Shown piece after piece: positions 51,201 to 63,200 of a DNA stretch of 64,000 nucleotides; position 1 is the first letter of the stretch, and the number at the start of each line of letters is the position of its first letter. This stretch comes from Pirellulaceae bacterium (GTDB taxonomy: Bacteria; Planctomycetota; Planctomycetia; Pirellulales; Pirellulaceae): assembly GCA_019636385.1 (NCBI GenBank), contig JAHBXT010000002.1, positions 992,001 to 1,056,000 on the forward strand, written 5' to 3'. The position numbers and the translations under genes were made by a program. Below the pieces are notes generated by a model. That model worked only from the letters and a program-made list of their open reading frames with translations, did not search any database and had not been told where the DNA came from.

Positions 51201-54200
51201 CAAGCATGATTGATCTAAACTTGCTTGGTCGCTTCCTGAAGCTTGATGTTAGTGGCGGCAACCTGAACCTCAATGCCAACGTGTCGGCTAGTTCGGGCGA
51301 GATTTCGCTGCGTAGCTTGGCTTCCAGTCCGTTGAGCGTGTTATTATCAGCGCCGACTCCAACTACGTCAGTCACTGGAGGCTTCAATGCCACGGCCACT
51401 CTGTTCGGAACGACCTACACAGGGTCCATCAGTTTTAGTGACACAAACATCTTCGATGCTAACCCCATCGACGTTTCCATCACTGGTTTCTCCAGTGGTC
51501 TCAAGAATCTACTGACGATCAATTCGTCGGCGTTCAAAGATGCACTCAGCCAACTCGGTACGGCCATCGATAGCCTGCGCGACACCAGTCTCTTTGACGT
51601 GTCGTTGGGGCTAGCCAAAGGACTGGATGCCGGGAATGCGATTCGCCTGAAGGAAGCCTGGGACACAGCAGTCAGCAGTCAATTCTCCGGCAGCAGTCCC
51701 GTGCAAGACCTGCAAACTCTGCTCACTCGCCTAGGGGTTTCGACAGGCAACTACAATTCCTCCACCGGGCACCTTACCTTCAATGTCGACTTATCTCGCT
51801 CGCTGGTAAAGCAGTCGGCCGTAGTTGGGTTTGATGCCGACCTTGGTCCGATTGGCTCATTCGATTCCGCCAGCCTGGCTGAAATTCAAGCCGATGCGAA
51901 TTTCAAGTTCACTTTGGGAATCGACCTGAATAGCGCAATTGGCAGTGGGTTCAACCTGTCTGCGGCCACATTGCTGACTGCGCTCAATGGCTCCAACGGT
52001 ACAACGACCGTTACATATGACCACGATCAGAACAGTTCTACTCCACCAGTACCACGATGGCAATTGGCTGACCGACCGACAGAGGTGGATGGCGTTCGCT
52101 TTACGTTGTCCGATGGAACCGATTTCGATGTGAATTTTGATGGTCTAACCACGGTTGGCGCAGTGCTGAGTGCCATAGAGACGGCCGCATCTGCCGCCTT
52201 GGGTTCGCGGTATGCAACGCTGTACAGTGCTCAATCACCGTTTGCGAAGCTCGATCAATCGCGCAAGGCGTTTTCATTCGTCGATCGCACACGCGGTGAA
52301 GCTGAGCCATTTTTGATCACTGGTCTGAATAACTCGAACATCGGGTTGGCTGGAATTGGTCTGGGAATTTATGGCATTAGCGGCAAACCTAATTCCGAAG
52401 GACACCTGGAAATAAGCGGCTCTCCGCTGCACAACGACAGTCTCGCAGAGCGGCTATATCTCGTGAGCACATCCACGAACCGACCAACGATTGGCAGTTC
52501 GGTTACTGTGTCAGCCAGTGACATCGACGCATCCTTGAAAGTTCTGATTGCAGAAGCCAGTGTGAATGACGGAACAGGCAGCGCGCGAGCTACGGTACGA
52601 CTCGCCATGGACGGACCTGCCGCCAGCGATGGGAAAATTACGCTGCAGGAACTATTCGATGCAGTACGAACTCCATCTATTCTGAACGTAGCCGCTGAAA
52701 CCAGCGCGTCGATGAATTTATTCTTGCCGGTTGCAGCCAAGGCACCGTGGCTTCCAGCGAATCAGTTGGCTACTGGGAATGTCGTTGTTTCTTGGCCTGA
52801 CCTGACGGATGCCAGCAAACTGCGAGTCTCTCATGCAAGCAGCCTTGATCAGTTATTCAACTTCGCCAATCTCGATGGTGAAGGCATTGCCAGCGCACTC
52901 GAAAGCGTGGTTGCTTATTTATCGAATGTGGAGCAGTTCCCGTTCCTACAAGAAAAAATACCGGCCCTCAATCGCAGCTTGGCGGAATTGGTAGGTGCCG
53001 GAAGTAAATTCACGAAGCTGATTGCGAATTACAAGAACCAACCAGTACAAACACTGGTGCAGTTCAAGACAGCCATGGAAACTGCTCTTGGTGTACCCGT
53101 GACATTTACTGCTGACGGGTCTGCGCTCAAGATTGGCTTTGATTTTTCTGCGTTGGTCGACGATCAGTTCAACATCAATCTGAGTCTTGGTTCGCTGGGA
53201 ATCGCTAATCTGGACAGTCTAGTCGACGTGCGTGGTGAAGGGAACGTTCGCGTTGCCGCCAACGCGGGATTCCACATCGATCTGGGTATTGATATGTCCA
53301 ATCCCTTATCCCCGCGTCCGTTCCTTTACTCGGGGACTACCATGGCTGAAGTGGGGGCCAAGGTTTGGGGCAAAGACCTCAGTTTTTCTGCTTCGGTGCT
53401 GTCTTTCGGCGTCAAGGTCAACAACGGTTGGGTAGCTATCGATTCCGATGGTGATGCCGAGGGAACTTTCAATTCAAATGACCGATTAAACTACTCAATC
53501 ACGTTGAACGATGACGGCGGAAACGATGGGCGAGTTTACTTTACCAATTTAAGCAATGCAACGTTCACAGAAAGTGCCTTGAACGGTCAGTTCCGTGTCC
53601 ATCTTCCGATGTCTAAGACTCGGGATGAAAGTTTGATAGGAAATTTGAACTGGCAATTCCCCATCAATAGCAGCCTAAGCTGGGATAACGCGCCGTCCAG
53701 CGGTGCCAACTTAACATACCCAAATTTCAATTCGCTAGTTTCTGGACTAAATCTCTCTACAGAACTGGACGGTTTTAGTGGTGGCATCGCCGACTTCTTC
53801 ACGATTCTGGACACGGCTATTGATAACCAGGCGCTCATTGCAAGATTGCCCCTGATCGGTGACGCGCTGCGGGATGCGGTGCGGTTTGTCGGCGACATTC
53901 GCGACAAAATCTCAGACAACTTGCAAGTGCTCGGACCAAAGTCCGTGACCGTGGTCCAGCAAAAGATTTATGAAGCCATTGGTCCAGGTGGACTGAATTG
54001 GCTACGCGATCAAGATGATTCCAATTGGCGGTCCGGCCCACTGAATCTGGCGAATATCAGTGTTGACGATGTTCGTATCGACGTGAATTCGTCTAGCGAT
54101 GTGCGCTACAATGTCCGGCTGAAACAGTCGCTGGCTCGTGTGACAATTCCGGTGGACTTTGATTTGGGATTGCCGCTGCTGGGATTGGTTGTCGACGGTC

Positions 54201-57200
54201 AGGTTCAACTGGATATCGGCTTCAATTGGGATTTGACCTTCGGTCTCGATCGGAGCAGGGGATTTTATCTGACTACCGATGTCTCGGATGAACTGCGCAT
54301 CGCCCTGGAGGCAACAATTCCCAATTTCAACGCTCAAGGCACGCTGGGCTTCTTGCAGGTGAATGTTACCGACGGAGCCGACCTGAACATCGACAATGTC
54401 ATTTCGGCCAATGAAAAAACAAGATTGTTGGCCAACATCAATGTGGACTTCCGAGATCCTGGCATTGGTGCCAATAACGATAACAAATTGACGCTGTCTG
54501 AATTGGCCAGTGCCAATCTCTCCAATGTGATCGTGGCTCGGTTTCCAAATACTGCAGACTCTAATCGGGCTGATGTGAGGTTGCACTTGGTCGGCTCTAT
54601 CGCCGGTAATCAGGACTTCCCGCAGATAGAAACTGACTTGACGATTGGCTGGGGTTTCGGCGGAATATTGACAACTACCGACCCCTCATCCTTTGGAGAC
54701 TCGCCGGAAGTTTGGCTGCGCAATGTGCAAATTGATCCCGGTCAAGTCGTACAGCGATTCGCTAAACCGATGCTCCAACACGTGAATTCTATACTCGCGC
54801 CGGTCAAGCCGGTGATCGAAGTCTTGCAGACTCCTCTGCCGGTTATCTCGCAGCTTGCCGGACGCAATTTTACTTTGCTGGATATGGCCGAGCTGTTTGC
54901 GCCTGTCTTTGGCGGTGAGTTTTCACAAGAGACCAAGCGATTCATTCGTGCTGCTGCCGATCTGAACAGCTTGGTGAACTTCGTTCAGAATGTATCAGCG
55001 TCGGGAAAAATCAATCTTGGCAGCTACCAGCTTAGCGGTGGTCCAAGCGCAGCCGGCACCGGTGGAAATCAGATTGACATTCGTACTGGGTCGTTGTCGG
55101 AGATTAACCCTGCGCAACTAATTGATCAATTAACTGGGACTACGGCTAACGATTTGTCGTTGGCTGGCAAATTGGATGCCGCCTCAAAGGCCTTCATGGA
55201 ACAGGGGCAAAGTGTGCCATCCGGCAACGGTTCGGGGGACGGATTCAGTTTCCCAATTCTCCAGAATCCGATGGGAGTTTTGCAGATTCTACTGGGCAAA
55301 CAAGACGTCACGCTTTTTCGGTACGACATGCCGCAATTGAGGTTTACGGCACCATTCAAGATTGGCCCGCTGCCGATATTCCCGCCGTTCTTGACAGTCT
55401 TCTTTCAAGGCATGATCGGTGCACAAGCAGATTTCAATTTCGGGTTTGATACCAGCGGTTTTGTATCCGGCAATCCGATGGATGGCTTCTACATCGAGGA
55501 CACTATTGGCGGAGTCAAGGGGGCAGCCGATCCGATAGAGGTTTCGCTGTTCGCTAATGTCGAGGCTGGAGCCTTCGCGGGCATTGACTTGGGGATTGTA
55601 ACCGTGGCCGCTGGTGCCGCTGGAGGAATTTTCGCCGAAGTTGGCTTGAATTTACACGATCCGAATCAAGACGGTAGAGTCCATCTGCCCGAGTTGCTCC
55701 AAAATATTAGTCGCGGTCCAGAATGGGTTTTTGACCTTCAAGGATCCCTGGAAGCCTACTTGCGGGCATTTATTAAAATCCAGGTCAGCTTAGGCTTCTT
55801 TTCGTTGACAATTATCGATGCCAGCAAGGAACTGGCCCGAGTCACACTGCTTGACTTCTCGTTGCCTCCGCGTGGCGAAATTGACACCGACCATTTGCTG
55901 GAACGCGTACCAGGTACCAATGATGTCCGTTTGCGATTGCGTGACGTAGACGACAACTTTAAGGTCCGTCAAGACGCAAGCGGCGCAATCGTAGTGACGG
56001 GCAGGGGGCAGAGTCGTTCTTACACTCCCGCAAGCCTCGGATTGACCAGCTTCGGTAAGATAGTTGGTGACGCTGGCAAGGGCAATGATTTTATCGTATT
56101 CGAGGAATCGGTCGCCTTGGATGTCGAAATTCATGGTGGGGAAGGGAACGATAACCTGATCTATCGCGGCAGTAGAACCGCTAAGTTTTGGGGTGGTTCG
56201 GGTAATGATACGCTCGTCGGTGGAGCCGGAAATGATGAACTTCACGGCGGGCTCGGCAACGATCGAATCTATGGGAACGGAGGCAATGATAAGCTTTATG
56301 GCGACGACGGAGACGACGAAATCTACGGCGGGGGCGGAGACGACGAAATATATGGCGGGGCCGGTAACGATCGGCTGTATGGCGAACTGGGGCGGGACAA
56401 GATCTACGGTGGAACCGGCAATGACTACCTGGATGGTGGCTTAGATAATGACGAGTTGTATGGCGAGGACGGAAACGACACGCTGATTGGTGGCGACGGA
56501 AGTGATCGCCTGTACGGCGGTAACGGCAACGATCGCCTGGAAGGTGGTATGGGCAACGATTTTCTGTATGGCGGAGATGGGGACGATACCATTGACGGTG
56601 GGGCCAATAACGACTCGATCGAAGGGGGTGCCGGGAACGATTATTTGATCGGAGGCGCCGGCAGTGATTTCATCTATGGAGGCGCCGGCAACGACATCAT
56701 CATCGCGGGTATATCCAAGGCGGGTGGCGATACCGGAGCCGTCCACGTCATTGACGGTGGAGATGGCGACGATGAAATCTATGGCGATATCGGCCCCGAT
56801 ACCATCTATGGTCGTGAGGGAAGCGATCTTATCTACGGTCTGGCGGGCAATGACTGGATCGATGCCGGTGATGGCGACGACTTGGTTATTGGCGGAGATG
56901 GCAGCGACTACATCATAGGTGGCTGGGGACGTGACATACTGTTTGGCGGACGAGATACAAATGGCTCACCGTCTAACATAAACGATAGCAACGTAATTTT
57001 CGGCGATCTAGATGGTGCCAATCGCGATTCGCACTGGAACATGACAGGACGTCCGGAAGATCATGAAGACTTGATCTACGGCGATCAGGGCGACGACTTT
57101 ATCTACGCAGGCTTCGGCAATGACACGATCTACGGGTTGCAGGGTAACGACTGGATCGAGGGTGGCTGGCAGTCTGATCTGATTTACGCTGGCATTGACG

Positions 57201-60200
57201 AATTGGGAAGTGGCAGCTCTGGTTACATTTTTCGAAATACTATCTTCGGTGATACCAGCCTGCCGATTGCCGCCCAATCGCCGCCTGGCAATCTTGAGGA
57301 TCACCGCGACCGCATCTATGGCGACAACGGCGACGATTTGGTGTTCGCCGGTGAAGGAGCTGACATTGTCTTCACTCTGGCTGGTAACGACACAGTGTAC
57401 GGCGGACGCGGCGATGACTATATCAGTACCTCGGTGGGCGATGACATCGTGTACGGCGAGGATGGCGATGATATCATCATCGCGGGTGTGACCGATCTGC
57501 ACCTGTATCCCGGTCAGACGGATAAGGACTTGGTCTTTGGCGGAGCCGGAAAAGACACGATCTACGGATATGACGATGACGATTTCCTGGTCGGCGGTAT
57601 TGGCGACGATCAGTTGTGGGGTGGCAAGGGGTCAGACGTTTTGTGGGGCGGTTCTGAAGTCATCTCATTCTCAGCATTTCGACGTGATGTCATTACCGAT
57701 TTCGACTATCCCACCAATTTTCCAGGTGCCGAGTGGCCTGATATCGTGGCACAGGCTTACACTCGCATCGTGCCAGTCGTTCTGGCAGGTCTGTCGGTCG
57801 AAGGCCAAGCCGATGACGGTGACGATATGCTGCACGGCGAAGTGGGCGACGACTGGCTGTTTGGTGGTGGCGGCAACGATGTGCTGTTAGCCGGTCCCGG
57901 CCGCGACTACGCCGACGGAGGTGCTGGCAGCGACCGCATCGAGGGCGGCGATGGAAACGACGTCCTGCGCGGTGGTTCGGGTGACGATATCATTCTAGGT
58001 GGAGCAGGTATCGATCAACTGTTTGGCGATGCCGGTTCTGACAGGCTGTTCGGTGATGCCGGTGAGGATATTGGCCAGGGGATGGGGCTGTTTCAATCGC
58101 TTGCGGGCCAGCGACTCTTTGGTAGCGACGGCATCGACTACCTGTACGGCTATTCCTATTCGACCAACTTTGCAACAGTTGACGCAAGCAATCATGTGGG
58201 TACTGAATCGCTGCTGCACGGCGAAGAGCTACACGGCGGAGCCGGCGGGGATTGGATCTATGGCAGCATCAGGCGTGATACGATCTACGGCGGCAGTGGC
58301 AACGACACCATCCAAGGCGACGGACTGGTTGGGCCCAACTACGCCGACAATCCGCGCAAGGCTCTTAGCGCCATCAATGACGAGTATCCGCTTATTTATA
58401 CCGGCATCGGTTCCGCAACGGTCAATGCCACCGAATCGGAGCGGCAACTCGGCGGTAGCGATCTGATCTACGGCGGCTCGGGCGAAGATCGTATCTACGG
58501 TGGCGGCGGCGGCGATATCATCTGGGGTGGTGCCGATTCGGATTGGTTGGAAGGCCAAGATGGAGTCGACACGCTGTACGGTGGCTCTGGCATCGACATG
58601 ATCCTACTGGATACCGACACTGCCTACGGTCTCAATGCGACCCACGAGGTTTTCGACGGTCATTATGGCAATTTCCTACCAGGCGACGTGGCCGACGATA
58701 ACGCCACGGATATCTTGCTGATCGAAGGCACCGATTTAGTTGATACGATCAGTGTTGGACAGATCGACTTCAACATCCCCAACACCACTCGCATCGGCTC
58801 GCGCCTGGCCGTCCAATACAATGGACGACTGTTGCTGGCAAATTGGCGCGACTTTACCGACCCAGCCGATGCCAACGGCAAGCCTTTGATCGAGCAGATT
58901 CGCATTTCAGGTCTCGGCGGCGACGACAGTATTGCGTTCTTGGATAACCGCAGAGTCGGTTCTTTCTCCAGCACGCCCTATCAACTCGATATCTCCGACC
59001 TGACCGATCGCAGCGATGACTGGGTAGCGGTCATCGATGGCGGTCCGGGTAACGATATTTTGAAGGGTACCAATGGTCGCGATCGCATCGACGGCGGTTA
59101 CGGCAGCGACATTATCTACGGTTACGGTGGCGATGATCAACTGTGGGGTGATAGCGGTCCTGGCCTGGGAAACGTCAGCGATCATGACACGATCTATGCC
59201 GGTCAAGGCAACGATGATGTGCTGGGTGGACAGGGCACGAACTCGCTTTTCGCATGGAGCTACGACCCAGGACCTGCAATTACTAAACTTTACTTGACGC
59301 CCTCGGCTGCATCCCGTTCTGTCGGCGGTGTGCATACGATCGAAGGTGCATTCGATGCGCCTGCCAACGGGGAAATTGGGGCAGATTTGAACCTGTGGAT
59401 CATCCGCGACAATCAGGATCCAATTCCCATTCAAATTCCGAAAGCAGTTTCTGACACGAACGAAAATCTCCCTGACCTCATCAATCAGCTTCAAGCTGCC
59501 GTGGGAAGCGACTCAGGGATTGTCGTTGACGCGCATACCACCAAACTGCGTTTCCGGTCGCCGTCCGCATTTCGAATTGAGTCTGGCATTTTCGGAATAG
59601 TCGTTGACTCTCAAGGTAATTTTGTGGCCAATAATGGCGACTTGAACAACGACCAATTCCCCGATTCACTAGCGGCATTACCGCCGGGCTTTAAGCTCGA
59701 AGACACCGGAATCAATCGCGTTCTAGGTGCAGATCAAACTGGACGCGACAACAAGTTCGATCAACTATATGGCGGTACTGGCTTGGATTTCATGTACGGT
59801 TTTGGCGCGCCAGAAGCCAGCCCCGACCTGCTGTACGACAGGAATGGCCAGTTGTTCGAGAGTCGCGGCGTTCTAGCGGGCGATGCTTGGAAGGAATATG
59901 CAAAATCGACCAATAAAGTCTGGTACTACAGCGGCTCCAATCGCGACGATGTGATCCATGTAGACTATGTCACCGAGCCCGGCTTGTTGGAAGGCCGCCA
60001 TCTGATTACGCGGCTGACAAACAACAATGGCAACTATACCTTTGACGCTCAGGTCAATTTGGATTTCAGTAACTGGTCCTCCTCCGATGCCTTTTATGGA
60101 CTGGCTATCACTGGCTCGTCACCTGTTCGCAGTTCGGTAGCTACAGAATTAAACGATGGTCGCAGCAATGCAACGCTGTCCGCCACGGTTGAATTTGCCA

Positions 60201-63200
60201 TCAGCGTCGATGGTGGTGAAATCAAGCTGATCTCGGTCGCTCCCTCCAGCAGCGCCTCGGTGCCCAGTGGCATGCGCACCATCCGCGATTTGGTAAAAGA
60301 GGTGGACGAGGCCATAGCGACTGCCTATGGGCTGACCCGTGTCGACGGAGAATTCCAGCCTGCGGACCTTGCTTCCCTGCCCGTACGTGCCCGAGCCAGC
60401 GGCGATCTCCTCAGTTTGATTCGTACGTCGCCGGTGAACTCGCCAAATGCTTCCTTGGTCATTACCTATGCCAACAGCGTGACTCAATCTGAGCTATTCA
60501 TCGGCGCGGATTCCGTTGCTACCAACAGTTTGGTTGGCTCCAACGGGCTGAAGAGCCTGCTGCCGCCCGAAAACGATTACTTGGCCATCATCATCGATGC
60601 ACTCGATGGCAACGATCAAATCATCGTTGGTCCAACGGTTATCAAGAGCGTCTGGTCCGACGGCGGCCGGGGCGATGATACGATTACACACATGGCCGGC
60701 CAGCCCATCTTGATCGATCATCCCGATCTACGCGGGTCTGGTACGGTACGCAATGATACGCCATCCCAAGCCTATGGACTGGGCAACGTGTCAACCCAGC
60801 GGTTGTTCACCGGCTTGACCATTGACAATCCAACGGATGTCGACTGGTTCACCTTTACCTTGTCAGGCGTGACCTCAGGTGACGTTCTACGCGTGCCAAG
60901 TCTATCGCCGAACGACCGTCTGTCATTCCAGCTTTACAAGACAGCCAGCAGTTCACTAATACCCAATGAATCGACCGATACGCCGGTTGACGGATATACC
61001 TGGACTCAAGCAACCGCTTTCGATCCAGAGATTCGTCTGGACCAACTGCCCGCGCTTCAGGGCAGTGAAGTTTACTGGTTGAAGATTTCGACCGATCGCA
61101 TTCCGACCGTCTACGAGCTGGACTTTATCGTCGGCAGTTCGGCTGGCGCTTCGGCTTCCGCGGCGATTGCAATTACCAATCCGACTGAATTGCGGGATAC
61201 CATCGGCAACGTAGTTCTATCCGCTTCGGCTGCGACGATCTATGACCTGAACTCCGTGGTCGGAGTGCCTCTGAAGCAACCCAGCGGCAGCCCAAACAGC
61301 ATCTACTATAGCTTTACACTGACGAGCACCGGTAAGTCGGCTGACCGTATTTCGCTCAGCGCCTTCGATGCCAGTGGCTGGATAACACTGGAACTACTGG
61401 ACCAGAACAACACGGCCATTGATGCGGCGACTACGTATGGCCTCGAGACCCCCGCAGACGTTTCTCTGGCCGGGTTGAATCCTGGTAACTACAAACTGCG
61501 AGTCACCGGATCGAGTTCCGCGCGTTACGAACTTGTTCCGCGGGTAAACTCTGGTTCCGATCAGTCGCCTAGCTACGGCGCATACAGCGTCAATCTGTCG
61601 GCTCAGGCCGAGCAGTTTCTGGGCAATCCGCTGGTCGACCCTTTCGGTCGCTACAAGTATGTGCGCAAGGATGTTCTGATGGGCGGACCGGGGAACGATA
61701 TCCTGCAGGGCGGACCCGGCGAAGACTGGATTTTTGGTGGCCCGGGCAACGACGTGCTTTCGGGCGGTTATGATCGCCAGGCCGGTGACCTGCTGTGGGG
61801 CGAAGAGGGCGATGATATTTTCCAAGTCGTCACCGATCGGCTGCCTGCCACCAAGGCCGCTCAGCGACGCGTGGGAACGGCCAGCAACGAGACCTTTATC
61901 CCAACCTACACCGACCGCTTCGATGGCGGGCCGGGCATCACCCAAGTACTGTACTTGGGTGGCGATTTGGATGCCAATGGCCGACCGGTACCCGATCATG
62001 TCGCCATTCGCTGGAATACCATCCTGCACCGCTACGAGATCACCACTCGAGTCTGGAATTTTCAACAGCAGAAGTGGGAAACGGATGCTCTTGAGGGGCC
62101 GGCTGAAATCGTTGGTTTGACCGCCGGTCCTAGCAACGGACAACTAAACGATAACCTTACATTTACCATCAGTGCGGACGGCGGCACCCCGACCGTCATC
62201 ACAGTTACCAAAGCGACGGCGCAACTGAATTCGAAGTTTGATCATCTCGTCTTTCAGATCAATGAGGCCATTCGAATCGCCGGCTTGCGCGGAAAACTTT
62301 CTGCCCGCAATCTGGACGGTAGGCTATCGTTGACAACTATTTCGCGGGGGACAACCGCCTCGCTGACGCTCGTGGCTCCGAATTCGGTTGCGATAAATCA
62401 ACTCGGTTTGACTGAGACTCCTCCAGACAAACCGGCTACTGGCCAAAAGGATAGTTTCTCGCCACAGCAGCACTACGCTTTCTACACGGTCTTCGACTCA
62501 GAAAACACAACCTACACAGTGATCGATACGCGAGCGGGTGACGACGAAGTTCGCGCAGACCCTGAATACCTGATTCGCGGCAGCGAGTGGGGATTCGATA
62601 CCGAAGATCGGCCACAGCGAGGCAAGATTGACCTGATTATCCGAGGCGGCGATGGCAACGATCGCCTGTTCGGGGGAGCTGGCAACGATCGCATCGAAGG
62701 TGGAGCCGGAGCCGATGTTATTCGCGGTGGAGGAGGTAATGATCAAATTGACGGTGGAGCCGGCGACGACTGGATTGCCGGTGGCCCCAGCCAGGTCATG
62801 CCCGATCGCTACGAATTCGCGGCCGGAGCCGCCAATAACAGTGTCAGCTACGCAGCCTTGCTCAATGAAGACCTGTCGGTGCTTCGTCGCCGCGATGCCG
62901 TTACAGGCGAGTTGCTTCCGGCAGCCAGCCGCGACGTAGTCATCCGTGCTCTGAATCTCAGCTATGGCGACACCGGCGACTGGTACATCCTCAAGACACC
63001 GGAAGCGGTCAAGCAATTTGGCTCCCCTGATGTGGCCCATCAGTTTGCCTCCGTCAAAGCAGCGCAGTTGATTAAAGACGCCATCCAGATCGAGTTCACT
63101 GACCCCGAAACACAGAATCCGAACTCGCCGATATCGCAGCGACTGGCATCCTTCGGATACGTCCCTAACTCCGACTCCGGACGTCTGCTCTACCTGTTTG

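Noticed and set aside
56127..57000. Regular short repeats that could suggest a CRISPR array or minisatellite
   Set aside because: The units are in-frame 27-base codon triplets for GGxGxDxLx nonapeptides and have no spacers.
61394..62143. A 249-codon antisense frame in the second giant gene
   Set aside because: Opposite RTX block 5 and beta domains of a frame that runs unbroken to the window edge.
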